A stretch of 64,000 bases of DNA from Patella vulgata (lineage: Eukaryota > Mollusca > Gastropoda > Patellidae). Positions 45,668-57,885 of the stretch are shown here, in pieces; positions within the stretch are counted from its first letter, which is position 1; each line of letters starts with the position of its first letter. The notes below the pieces were generated by a model, which was not told the DNA's origin, did no database searches, and was given only the letters and a program-made list of their open reading frames with translations. Location of the stretch: NCBI RefSeq assembly GCF_932274485.2, contig NC_065882.2, forward strand, positions 38,224,593 through 38,288,592, written 5' to 3'. The position numbers and the translations under genes were made by a program.

Positions 45668-46880
45668 CTATATGTTGAGGGCTTTCAGACATTTCTTTTT
45701 GAGGTTTTTAATGTGGGGGGTAAATGATAATTTCTTATCAAATATCAGCCCCAGAAATTTGGTCTCATCCACGATTGGAAGGCGATTGCCATCCAAGAAA
45801 AGTTCTGGATCGGGATGCAAACCTCGTTTCTGACAGTAATGCATGCAGACAGTCTTGGATTTCGAAAAACGAAATCCATTTTCGGTTGCGCATTGTTGAA
45901 GTGAATTGAAACAAAGCTGCAACTTACGTTCGATTATCATCAACATAAAGAGTGCAATTTGTACCAGGTTTAAGGCACGCTGGAATAGTATTAATTTTTA
46001 TCGCAAAAAGAGTTGGAGATAAAATACTTGCATTTAGAACCATCATTTCCCCAGGAAATGGGTCAGAGAATATTGATCCGACTCGTACCTTAAATGACCT
46101 ATCTTCCAGGAAATATTTAATGAAGATAGGTAAGCGGCCTCGTAGGCCCTGACGAGTGCTCCTTTGGGACCGAAATCCACATTGGAGGTCAGTAATAAGG
46201 TTGTTGGACTCAAGGTACCAAACAAGCGTTCGATTAATCAACCTCTCAATGGTTTTGCAAATACAGCTAGTTAAAGCGATCGGACGATAGTTGGTAGGAT
46301 TCGTTTGATCTTTACCCGGTTTAGGGATGGGAATTATTGTGGCTTCATGCCACGAAGGAGGGAACCTTCCCATTAACTCAAATCCGTTTAAAAAGATCCA
46401 GTAAAATTAAGAGAGTGGAAAAGGGTAAATGTTTTAGCATTTGGTAGTGTATTTCATCTGGACCAGTTGCAGTATCCCGAGATGGCTTTAGCGAATCGCG
46501 AAGCTCTACAATGGAAAAACTATCATTGTTGCATTCATCATAGCGGGACTTGAAATTAAGTCGCCTTTTCAGTTGTTGAGCTTTAATGCCCCGAAAGGCA
46601 TCAGAGGAGAAATTGGATGATGAATTAAATGAAAAAGTACTGGCCAGAGAATTAGCAATATCAGGAAATGTTTTTAAGGTGTTATTATCAACATAGAGAT
46701 GGTTAACTGATAATGCACTACTTTAACCTTTAATCCTACGAATCCGATCCAATACCGATTTGGATGTGGTACGGGATTTGATCTTTGAGACATAACCTTG
46801 CCATGAAGACTTTTTTGTTGACGTATGGTTCTACGGGCCTTCGCCTGGACCAGTTGGTATGCCGCAATATTCTCCATTGA
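45668..46880 (-). pseudogene. I-type LINE reverse transcriptase
   Basis: RT motifs on the minus strand in order: IIPIPKPGKDQTNPTNYRPI and ALTSCICKTIERLI (46373-46250), GFRSQRST near 46170, TLYVDD (catalytic Asp pair, near 45935), then the thumb with GFRFSKSKTVCMHYC and FLGLIFDKKLSF (45946-45668). A linker lies from about 46880 to 46380. The first-Asp motif block falls in a shifted frame near 46140-45980. Broken by several frame changes. Confidence 0.85.
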
Positions 46881-47041
46881 AGGATGTATCTTTAGTCGTC
46901 TCAGGATACGATCACGCTCTTTAAGAGCGGATTTGCAATCGTCATTATAACATGGTTTATTGAAACGTTTGATTCAGTCGTGGTTTTTGGAATCGCCTGC
47001 TCAGCTACATCTTGAAGAATTGAAGCGAATAAGGCCATGGG

Positions 47042-47755
47042 CTAATCTGCATCTTCTAAAGAGAAGAGACACAAAGATTCAAATAGAGCCCAGTCAGCCT
47101 TATGCAACTTCCACCTCTTGGGTCTTTCGACCGGAGAGGAACCATTATTATCAATCAATATAGGAAAGTGGTCACTACCACATAGATCTCCATTTACTCT
47201 CCACGTAAAATCATGAAATAGGACCGGAGAGCAAACGGTGAGATCCAGGGAAGAAAAAAAAGCTGTGACAGGATGTAGATAAGTAGGCGAGTCATCATTT
47301 AATAAACACATTTTAGTAAGGTTAATGAAGTCCGCTATTTGTTTACCTCTGTTGTTATCATATGAACTACCCCCAGAAGGAATGATGACCATTGAAATTT
47401 CCCGTAATTATAAACGGGAGAGGGAGTTGTGCAACAAGGTCATCAAGTTCTCTGGGCTTAAGATGTAAACTTGGTGGAAGATAAATAGATCAGAGTATAA
47501 AGGCGAGTTGAGAGTGATTTGACTCTGAGGGATATCTCCATTAAGAATAATAGAAACGCCCCCATGAGCTCTACCATCACCAACTGAGTGATGATGGTAA
47601 CCAACAAAATGTCTAAAAGACAAAGAGTCAGAATTCTTTAAGAAGGTTTCCTGTAAATAAATAGCTAAAGGATTGTATGTTTGGATTAGTAATTGAACTT
47701 CATTAAAATTTGGTTTTAAACCACGACAATTCCATTGAATAATGGCATTTACCAT
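47042..47755 (-). pseudogene. I-type LINE endonuclease
   Basis: Apurinic-like endonuclease in two frames (47755-47408 and 47392-47042). Motifs: NAIIQWNCRGLKPNFNEVQL at the start, the LQETFL catalytic Glu, RAHGGVSIIL, and in the second frame LTVCSPVLF and GDLCGSDHFPILI, the SDH active-site end. One frame change near 47400 separates the halves. It would nick target DNA to prime reverse transcription. Confidence 0.85.
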
Positions 47756-48127
47756 TGTCAGGGAAATTTAATTTTTGGCGGCTTACTGAGTGGGTCAACA
47801 TGGACATCCACTACAGTAATGTCGTCTATCAGCTCATCACCATATTTATTAAAGAGAGTGATATGGTTTTTTGAAACCTTTGAATCTTTAACTGCACCCC
47901 TGGCCCAGTGGAACTGGAATCAGCAGTGTCAGCTTTAGAGGGGCGCAAGGGAGGAGCCCCCTTGCCATTTTGTATGGCAATCTCATCAGGGAGAGAGTTA
48001 GTGCTCTCAGTGGAGCTCCAGACCCCTTTTACATGATCTTATGTTGTAGGCAAAGTCTTCGGGTTCGTTTTTTTGTAAGGCCAGGTTATGCCTGTCTGAA
48101 CAGATATGGATTTAGTAGATACTTTAA

Positions 48128-48930
48128 CTACACTCCAAAAAGAGTTCCCTTGTCGTGCAATGGGAATGAGTGATAAAAATATGGAATCTTCCGTTCGGAC
48201 ATTACTTGTTGAATTCCTTTCTCTTTCTGCCATATTGGACATTCGCGAGAATAAGCAAAATGCTTACCCTTGCAATTAACGCAGCAAAACTTAGTCTGGC
48301 AGGCAGCGCTCTCGTGGCCATCATTACCACAACGAGCGCAGGTGTCTTTGCCCCTGCAGACGGTATTACTGTGTCCAAATTTCTGACATTTATAGCAGCG
48401 AAGAGGGTTGGAAATATAAGAATCGACAGGTATATTTAAATAACCTGCCTTGATTGATTTCGGTATGTTGGGACGATTAAAAGTGAGGATATAGGTGCTT
48501 GTAGGAATCAACTGATCTCCTCTGCGTACACTAATTAGTTTAACATGTTGGACGCCTCGAGAAGAAAGGTATTCAACCATTTCATCCTCACTGCTGCCTT
48601 CAAGGTCCCGACATCGAATAACAACTCTACAAGAATTTAATGATCTGTGTGGAGACACCTTGATAGGAATGTCTGCCAAAGTTGTTGATTTGAGAAGCTC
48701 CTTGACACATTCTATCAAGAGTGTTCCATTTCTCAATTTTTTAATAGCTTTGGACTCACCGGCAATGCTCTTAGCTACCAAAAAAGGTGAGACTTTAGGT
48801 AAGTCAGTAGAGGGACTCTCAATCAAGAGAAACCTCAGCCATGACTTTGCCAATTTATTTTTGAATATGTTACAAACGTCCTCCGAATTGGGACGTTTCT
48901 GATGCTGTCGTTCATTGATTGGGGAGGGGG
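48128..48930 (-). pseudogene. I-type LINE ORF1 (nucleic-acid-binding, zinc knuckles)
   Basis: A frame of about 268 codons after removing N-terminal residues that fall in the neighbouring repeat. It has an RNA-binding-like middle (VVIRCRDLEGSSEDEMVEYL, VQHVKLISVRRGDQLIPTST) and three Cys/His knuckles at the C-terminal side: CYKCQKFGHSNTVC, CARCGNDGHESAAC and CCVNCKGKHFAYSREC. ORF1 proteins of I-type LINEs bind the element RNA with such knuckles. The true start is missing because the 5' end is truncated; the frame is otherwise open. It ends in a stop near 48128, followed by the endonuclease frame at 47755. Confidence 0.85.
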
Positions 48931-48935
48931 GGGGG

Positions 48936-49500
48936 GTTGCGGCAATACTATATACCAGAAAACACAGGAAAACACCGGAAAACACCATTTTGTACTGAAT
49001 ACCGGAAACACTGGAAAAACACTAAATACCGGAAAACACCGTAAATACCGGAAAACACCCTAAATAGGTAACCCGGAGCCTGGTCCTCTGTGTGCGGTTT
49101 TGGACCAAGTGAGTGCCGATGAAGGAAGGTCAAGGTCATTACTATGTTCGTTTTACAAATAGCACCCCCACCCCCCAAAAAAATTTCCGATTTGTTTTTC
49201 TCCGAAATTTTTTTGACGAAAGAAATTTTCTGTCACAAAAAAAAAAATTCGAATTTTTCCGAAAAATTGGTTTAAAAAAAAAAACATTGCGTAGATAATA
49301 ATTTTACATAGAAAAATACTGGAAAAAAAATTTGATTTTTTCTTGAGAGAAATTTGGGAGAAGAAATTGTTTAAAAAAATCTGAAAAGAAATTTTCCTTT
49401 GACCGTATGTATGTTAATGAACTTATTTCATCAGCGCTCACCTGGTCCAAAACCACACATGAGGACCAAACTCCGGGTTACTAAATAGCTACCGGAAAAC
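48936..49500. repeat. CCGGAAAAC-type palindromic repeat, third locus
   Basis: Left arm (48943-49165) starts GGCAATACTATATACCAG and continues as in the 1.06 kb element through GGTCAAGGTCATTAC; a shorter inverted arm (about 49432-49500) holds GAGCGCTGATGAAATAAG in complement and ends ACTAAATAGCTACCGGAAAAC. The centre is A/T-run rich. It abuts the 5' cut of the I-type LINE. Confidence 0.75.
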
Positions 49501-50001
49501 TTAGAAGAGTAAACTGTGCCCGAGATTTTTTTAGAGAGCGCGCCGCGCCGCGCCGCTCCTGGAGGGATCATCGTCAGGGTGGGACGGGGGTGGAATTGTC
49601 CAGTCACGTGACGAACATAGATCGTCCGTTCCTCAACCCATATTATTTCCACAGTCATCTCAAATTACGGGATGATATACGAAAATGCAGGTTTACTTTG
49701 AAATAGTGCAAATGATACTTTTCCATCTACAATCTTCAGATAAAAGGATGCAAGTTCTTACACAGTGTAGCATAATTTGTGCAACAGAAGACATCTCGAA
49801 TATCGATTATCGGAAAAAACATTTTCTCGGGGACATTTTGTTCCGAATACGCATTCGTTGTAAGTCTTCAGCCACCAGGAAGTGGTTAACATAGTAATGT
49901 TTTACTACGATAGTAGTACATAAAACAAATTGGTTGCCTGAGGTTCTCGGGGGGGAAGTAGCCTCATCGGCTAGAGTCCTCTATTTCACAAGCAAACACA
50001 A
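49501..50001. other. non-coding, short GC-rich tract
   Basis: A GCGCGCCGCGCCGCGCCGC tract at about 49537-49555 and a CACGTGAC motif near 49603 are the only points of note. No gene is supported. Confidence 0.5.
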
Positions 50002-51062
50002 CAATTGCTTCCTTGAAAATTTATCGATCAACCCTTTTCACAGACGTACAGCTTACCACTTCCCGTCAATGCAGTAAGATAGAATATGTAGTTTTCTCAT
50101 GGACAGTTGGGCGAAAGTTGGGGTTTTCTGAAGGAAAACTGGTCAACAAGTTGGGGAAAAAAGCTCGAAAAGTAATCCAGAAAAAAATCCTGTGTGCGGC
50201 CCTCGGAATATGATGGAATATGTTGAATATTATTATGGTTCAAGTGATTATATTTGACCCTGGAATGAAAGTAAGCTCAGAAACAAGTAGATTTTGTGCC
50301 CTTCCAACGAGATGGATAGCTCTTGGAAAGGATAGACACTTTTCAGATTACAGCCTGTCCGAGAATTGCGTGGCATCCATTTCGTTTGGTGATTAGGACA
50401 CATAGCGGTTAAACCTGGAACTTCAACTCGAACTATTCAGAGATTTATTAACTCGCTTTTGATGATACTTGCTGTTTTATGATGCGATTTTTTGTTACCT
50501 AGGGAGGAGTTGGCCTAGTCGTGCCTTCCACTAATTCGTACCACCCTGATGCCAGCGTTACTGGTAAGAATCAGGAGACCGGCGCAACCGGCATATAATG
50601 GGGCCCTCCGAGGGCAGTGTTTAATCTACTGAAATACTGAAACACTGAAATCTACTGAAATTTACTGAAAACTAAAATACAAAATAAAATATGGTCAATG
50701 ATGGAGGTAGACTGATTGCGTCTTTTAAAACATTCAAAACATAATAGACATCAACAAAATTTGGGAGAAAAACAATCGGATTTTTTTTTTTGGGGGGGGG
50801 GGGGGGGACGGGGGGCTATTTGTAAAATGAACATCGTAATGACCTTGACCTTCCTTCATCGGCGCTCACTTGGTCCAAAACCGCACACAGAGGACTAGGC
50901 TCCGGGTTACCTATTTAGGGTGTTTTCCGGTATTTAGGATGTTTTCCGGTATTTAGTGTTTTTCCGGTGTTTTCCGGTATTCAGTATAACATGGTGTTTT
51001 CCGGTTGTTTTCCGGTGTTTTCCGGTTGTTTTCCGGTGTTTTCCGGTATATAGTATGGCCCG
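50002..51062 (+). mobile_element. second copy of the 1.06 kb non-autonomous repeat
   Basis: Matches the complement of 2739-3794 from CAATTGCTTCCTTGAAAATT to the CCGGTATATAGTATGG end. A T/G-rich run (about 50776-50815) replaces the (CA)n of the other copy. The short open frames inside (for example 50013-50213) are not a shared protein and are rejected. Confidence 0.8.
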
Positions 51063-51600
51063 GGGGATTTGGGGTATCCATGAACATATTTTTTTGTTTA
51101 TTTAACCCCTCGCCGTCCCCCAGGTTACTGCCCTGCCTACTAAGGGGGGGGGGGTCTAGCACGGATAACCAGCGCGTGGCCTCAGGGCTCGACGAGGGGT
51201 ATACTCAAGCCAGAAAGTAAAAATACTACTCCAACCTGATTGACCCAAGCCGCCGCTCTGTAGAATGTATTAAGGACACAGAGGTAGTTAATAGCTGAGT
51301 GAATAAACAACAGAGCATTATACTGGAAAAGGGTACATTCTACAGAGCTAAAACGACCATAGCCGATTGATCAGAGTGGGCTACTCTGACCTCCCGTATA
51401 CAAGCCAAATCTCCACTAAATTACCAGGATTCCACTCTCCACCGACACGGGTCGCAACGCACAGCCCCATTACAGGGATCCCTTTAGTCGCCTCTTACGA
51501 CACGCAGGAAATACGAAGGGTATATTCTTATCACCCCCATTCTGCTAAAACAATTACTGATTACTTATTTGACCTCTTACCAAACTTACTACCCTCAAGC
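51063..51600. repeat. probable interspersed repeat
   Basis: The block CTTTAGTCGCCTCTTACGAC followed by ACGCAGGAAATACG (about 51482-51520) resembles a widespread invertebrate, particularly molluscan, interspersed-repeat end that I know only by appearance. A perfect 15 bp inverted pair (GCTCTGTAGAATGTA at 51255-51269 and its complement at 51334-51348) precedes it. Confidence 0.4.
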
Positions 51601-52349
51601 CAAACATTAACATAGTTAAAAGCTGTATACGCTATGGAATTCGTTGCCACCCTCTTAAAAACTTTAAATAACTTGAATCTTTTTCAGGAAAAAACTTCTC
51701 CTTTACCTTAAATCTACTCCAACTATATTATCCTAAAAAATCCCCCCCCCCCCGTATATTTCTTATTACAAGTATTTGTACATGTATTCTGTATATCTCC
51801 ATATTATACGCATGTACATATTGTACATTTGTTAATACATGTTATATCTATGTATTCAAACTTTCTGTTTTATGAACTTGCATATATACATAAATTAATC
51901 TTTTAAGTGATTTGTATATATTGTGGTATGTTATTTAATGCATCAGTGTACATCTTTTGTGTACACTTAAAAAACTCTTCTGATGGATCTCAACACAAGT
52001 ACTTGTGTGAAAATTATTCTACACAAACTTGAGTAGATTTATAAAATCTTGTGTTTTTTCCATATAATTAACACAAGTAAAGTGTACCGTCAAAACAAAT
52101 TTTGTTTTTTTAAAAATTGAATTCCATACAAAGTCTTAATTCGGGTGTCCACAAGTACAGTATAAGAAAGGTATTTTTTACACAGACAGACTTGCATGCT
52201 AATTGGTGTTTAGATGTCTGTAGTTGAAGTTGTTGATTTTTTTATTGGCCCAATAAACTGGTAGATCAAAGGAATAGGCCCGGTGAGCATGCCTGGTGTG
52301 GTTTAAACAATTGGCAAGAACATGTGCGTTGGCAAGAAAATGGGTAAAA
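51601..52349. other. AT-rich, nothing recognised
   Basis: AT-rich sequence with a C-run near 51743. Nothing supported. Confidence 0.5.
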
Positions 52350-52384
52350 CTATTATTTAATAATAATAATAATAATAATAATAA

Positions 52385-55150
52385 CTAGACCTGCAAGCAG
52401 CACTGAACCGGCTTTCAGGAATCAGACAGGAAGTCTGTCATACAATAGCCCATTCATCGACCTACCAAACGATACTTTAGGTGTTTTGATTCGGTCACAC
52501 CCGACGGTGAAATCAGGATTTTTGCAAGAGCACTGATTTTTACTGGGTTTTTTTTTAAAATATCGAATATTTTTTTGACTACTTCCGGTTTACGGATCAT
52601 TGTCGGGATAGATTTAACACGTTGTATGGGAAATTCACTTCCTGTACCAGAAGTTTCAGAAAGATCCATGGGACAGTTTTTAAAAGAAAGGAAATTTAGA
52701 AGATATTTAACAATATTTAGCAAATAATTGGTAGTCTGATGCCAATGTGTTATCTCCCTTATACCATTAGAAGAAGATATAACGATTTTTCGACTTTTTT
52801 CAAAGATTGTGGCCCTTTTTGGACCATTTATTCTATATTGGGGCTTTTAAATTTGGATTCACACCCTAGACCACCGTTAGGACTCTAAGTAACAGAAGTT
52901 TAAGAAAGGAAATAAGAGAAGTTTTCGGGATGAAAGCATCTGAATAGCCCCCAAAAATGAACATACTAGATTTTCAGCGTCCCATTATATATTGCCTAAC
53001 CAGAGAATTTTTACCATTTAGATGTTATACGATCGTCCATTGTTCGGGCTATCCAATGACACTTTAGTTGTTTTGATTCGGTAAATGTCACTTCCGGTAC
53101 CAATGAAACCATTAAACGGGTTTCCACATAATTGCACACATCAAATAAAATGGACGCCGAATCAACCAAATCCAGCAATATCAATTCATTTTATACATTT
53201 GTTACATGTAAGTGTACAGTACTTCCGGTGATAATGAAAATCTTCAATTAGTTTTATGAAGCCAGAAAGGGCATAAGGCATCACATGGTGAAAATTTTAT
53301 GTAAATCGAATAATTGCCACTTTTATAGACCAAAAGTTTCTCTGCAACCGTACAAGTTAGAAACCATTTTCTGGTATCTGTATGATCGTATGGGTTCAAT
53401 CTATTTGTTGATTGGAATCAAATATCATAATTTTAAAAACATTACAAATCAGACTCATTTGAATAAAATATCTGTTTTGAAGGCTAAAAATACAGTTTTT
53501 GCCAAAATGACGTTACTTCCGGTGATAATGAAAATCTTAACTTACTTGTATGAAATTGTAAATGGCATTAGGTATCACACAGTGAAACTTTTATGAAAAT
53601 CGAATAATAATTGACATTTTTATGGACCAAAAACCTTGAAATGTGACCTGTTGAAAATCGCCTATTTCTCCGCAACTTAACAAGTTAGAAAGAATTTTGT
53701 GAAATCTATATGGCCGTATGAATTTTATTAATATGTAAATGTAAACCAAAAGTTAAAATTATTAATACATATTAAATAATTCTTGGTTGAAAAAAATATT
53801 GATTTTAAAAGTTAAAAATGCATTTTTTGACAAAATGGCGTCACTTTCGGTGTCAATTTTAAATTGTAATCAATTTGATACGACGCATACTTGCTTTTTG
53901 AATCAAATGGTGTGACTTTTGTGAAAATCCAATAATAATTGACTATTTTACAGGCAAAATAACGAAAACAGTGATTTCTAGGTAACTGCTTATATTACAA
54001 ACTAATTTTAACATACATTTCCTTCGTATGGATTATAGCTACAAGTTTATAAAAGTTACGTAGAAATATTTTAAAATCTGAAAAGCCTGAATGGGTTGTA
54101 AATAGATCAATTTTACACCTTTTTTCACCTCTTAATCGAATTTGCTCGAAAATGAAATCGAAATTAAAAAAAAAACGAGCCCAACATGGCACACTCTTTT
54201 AGTTATATCAGGTTTTTTTTTAAAAAATAATATTTGCTTTCGAAAAATGGTACCTAACTGTCAAAATTGTAGTTTTTGGTCAAATTAAGCCACTTCCGAC
54301 AGATAACTCTATCGGTAACAAAAAAAATGACAATTGGGACAACGGAGTAAATGAACTTTGTTTTATACAAATCGAGCAATAAATAATTAATCTAGGACTG
54401 AAAAACTGAATTAGCCAATAGCGGCAAAGGAAAATTACTGAGACAAAAACATTTCACATTTTTCCCTAACTCTTTTAGTTATATCAGGGTTTTTTTTAAA
54501 AAATAATATTTGCTTTCGAAAAATGGTACCTAACTGTCAAAATTGTAGTTTTTGGTCAAATTAAGCCACTTCCGACAGATAACTCTATCGGTAACAAAAA
54601 AAATGACAATTGGGACAACGGAGTAAATGAACTTTGTTTTATACAAATCGAGCAATAAATAATTAATCTAGGACTGAAAAACTGAATTAGCCAATAGCGG
54701 CAAAGGAAAATTACTGAGACAAAAACATTTCACATTTTTCCCTAAGTCAGATGACTCGTTAATTTTGTGTAAAATACGACTAGAAAATAGTCATAAATAA
54801 AAAAGTTTTTTGTAAAAATTTAAATTTTCAAATTTCGAACGCCAAAAGCCATAGATGAATGTTCGAAATTGAAAAATGTGAGATAGCCATTGTCTCGGAA
54901 AAGATTCAGGATTTCCAAAAATGTGAATTGTTTTAAAATAGGTAAAGAATTGGCGAAACCGCGGCCGCGTTTTTATTTATTGCTACCGTTCAAAATTCGG
55001 CCACTTCTGGTCTGCGCAGAAGTTTCAAAAATACTTTATCAAGTAACCACAACATGGTTGCCTGATAGAAAATTGAACCCCAGATCGATATCTGTTTTCG
55101 ATCATGGAGAAATCGGCTCCCGCGGTAAATAATAATAATAATAATAATAA
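52385..55150. repeat. array unit V1 (mosaic)
   Basis: Starts and ends like V2, but from about 53094 to 54190 it resembles the body of the U units (CTTCCGGTACCAATGAAACC to the CACCTTTTTTCACC block) and then carries a 276 bp tandem duplication (54201-54752). Confidence 0.75.
54201..54752 (+). repeat. 276 bp tandem duplication
   Basis: Two almost identical copies, starting at AGTTATATCAGG (54201 and 54477) and running through AATCTAGGACTGAAAAACTG. The same segment occurs once in each U unit. Confidence 0.9.
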
Positions 55151-57885
55151 CTAGACCTGCAAGCAGCACTGAACCGGCTTTCAGGAATCAGACAGGAAGT
55201 GTGTCATACAATAGCCTATTTATCGAGCTATCAAACGATACTTTAGATGTTTTTATCCGGTCACACCCGACGGTGAAATCCTGATTGTTCCAAGAGCACC
55301 GATTTTTTTACTGTCTTTTTTTTTAAAATATCGAATATTTTTTTGACTACTTCCTGTTTAGGGATCATTATCGGGATAGATTTAACAAGTGGTATGGGAA
55401 CTTAACTTCCTGTACCAGAAGTTTCAGGAAGATCCATTGGACAGTTTTACCTCCCTTATACCACTAGAAGCAGATTTACAGATATAACGATTTTTCGACT
55501 TTTTTAAAATATTGTATCCCTTTTGGACCATTTATACTATATTAAGGCTTTTAAATTTGGATTCACACCCCAGACCAGCGTTAGGACTCTAAGTAACAGA
55601 AGTTTAAGAAAGGAAATAAGAGTAATTTTCGAGATAAAAGCGTCTGAATAGGCTCCAAAAACGGAAATACTAGATTTTCAGCATCTCATAATATATTACG
55701 TAACCAGCGATTTTTTACCATTGAGATGTCATAAGATCGCCCATTGTTCGGGCTATCCAATGACACTTTAGTTGTTTTGATTCGTTGAAATATGGCGTTG
55801 TAATCACTTTTTTCGCAAGATCACCATTTTTTACTTTTTAAGTTGTTTTTTTCAAAATATCGGATATTTTTTCGACTACTTCCGGTTTTTGGATCATTGT
55901 CGGGATAGTTTTAACATGTTGTTTGAATAGGTAACTTTCTCATTTCTGCTCAAGTAGGATGATATTTTAACCATGTGTAAAATACCATCAAAAAATATTC
56001 ATAAATAAAAAAGGTTTTCGTAAAAAAAAATTAAAAAGGTTTTCGTAAAAAAAAAATTTTTTTCAAAATATCGGACATTTTTTCGACTACTTCCGGTTTT
56101 ACGATCATTGTCGTGATAGCTTTATGAAGTTCTTTGGATACTTAACTTTCTGTACCAGAAGTGTCAGAAACATCCAATGAGTAGTTTTGGAAAAAAAGAT
56201 AAATCAAAGAGCGTTTCCAAAAATTTAACGATTTTTCAATTTTTTTCAAAGTTTGAGGCCATTTTTGGACCACCTATATTATTTCAATGCTTTTTATTTT
56301 GGATTCACTATATAGACAACCGATAGGACTTTGAGTAAGACAAGTTTAAGAAAAATCGTAGGCGTCGTTTTCGAGAAAATGGCGTATCAGAATGTTAAAA
56401 AATCGGAAAATACTAGATTTTTCTTCATACAATAATTTATTTCCTTACCATCAAAATCGTATTATTTAGATACCATATGATGGTCCATTATTAGGGCTAT
56501 CCAACGACACTTTAGTTCTTTTGGTCCGCTATTACCTAAGGGAGAAATCAATTTTTTAGCAAGTGCGACAATGTTTTTAACCTTTTTTTTTTTCATTTTT
56601 TGAATACTTCCGGTATGGTTATTATTGTCGGAATAGTTTTAATAGCCGGTTTGGGCACAAAAATAGCCACAGGGCTCTGTAATGATATATTACATTATCT
56701 GATCAGATAAAATGGCCCTGAGAAATCCTATGTTCAAAAGTGCCAACAATGCAAAAAAATTAAAATATCGAAAATTAAATTTCAATAACTACATACATAT
56801 TATACATCGTTAGAATCGTAATTAGGTCAGCTATAAGAATATACAACCTTTTTATGAAAATCTCTTAAAATAAAAAAATAGTAGAGCATTTTCCAAAATT
56901 TGACGATTTTTAGACTTTTTTCGATTTTCAGTCCGTTATTTCACCTATTCCAGATATTTCAAAGTCGTAATGGAATGCTACGTACACAAGACTACCACAA
57001 GGTCTGTCGATAGAGAAAGTTTCATAAAAATCGCTGGCGTAGTTTTTGAGATACAGGCGTCCAAAAATGCTAAAAATCAGAAAATACTTGATTTTCAGCG
57101 TGCCATATTTTGCTGCCTGATCATAGTATCCGCAGGAATTGGGTATCATTCAGTGGTCCAATCACCGCCCGACCAAATGATACCTTAATTTGTTTAATCC
57201 GTTGATATCGGACGGAGAAATCGTGTTTTTACCCAAAACACCAATTTTTCACGTTTTTTTCAAAATATCGCATATTATTTCGACTACTTCCGGTTTAAGG
57301 ATTCTTGTCGAAATTGCTTTATAAGTTGGTATTGGACTATAACTTCATGTTCCAGAAGTTTCAGAAACGTCAATGCTGCCATAAAACGAAACCCGAGCTC
57401 ACAAAATGGGAAGAAAATTCGAAAAAAATCGAAAAATAAAGGGCGATAACTCTGGATAAAACTTATGTTACTGGAATCGGATGGACTTCAGGTATCCAAA
57501 AATGTAAGTCAAATTTGAAAATTTTGAAAAATAACAAAAATTGTCTCGTAAACAACATGTTTTCAATATTCGAACGATAAAAGTCATAGACGAATGTTCG
57601 AAATTGAAAAATGTGAGATAGCCATTGTCTCAGAAAAGATTCAGGAATTCCAAAAATGTAATTTGCTTGAAAATGGATAAAGAATTGACGAAACTATGGC
57701 CAATTTTCAATTTTTAGACAACGTACAAAGTTCGGTCACTTCCGGTATGCGCAGAAATTTCAAAAATATTTTATCAAGTAGCCACCACATGGTTTCCCGA
57801 TAGAAAATCTAATTCCAGATGGATATCTGTTTTCGATCATGGAGATCTAGGCTCCCGCGGTAAATAATAATAATAATAATAATAA
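55151..57885. repeat. array unit V2
   Basis: Contains several scattered sub-repeats built on ACTACTTCCGGTTT followed by GATCATTGTCG (near 55345, 55873, 56087 and 57280). Ends at CTCCCGCGGTAAATAATAAT. Confidence 0.8.

Larger units (their letters stand above)
44367..48935 (-). mobile_element. I-type LINE with RNase H, minus strand
   Basis: A 4.57 kb element carrying ORF1, endonuclease, RT and RNase H in order on the minus strand. RNase H places it in the I group of LINEs; the NAIIQWNCRGL endonuclease start is typical of I/Nimb-like elements. The 3' end has a TTCATTCATTTATT-like tail at about 44367-44390. The 5' end is cut at the CCGGAAAAC repeat at 48936-48943. Coding frames are interrupted repeatedly, so it is inactive. 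Confidence 0.85.

Noticed and set aside
49431-49658. Hammerhead-like CTGATGA in the inverted arm (PLE terminal repeats can carry hammerhead ribozymes)
   Set aside because: No matching GAAA core and stems at the required spacing were seen.
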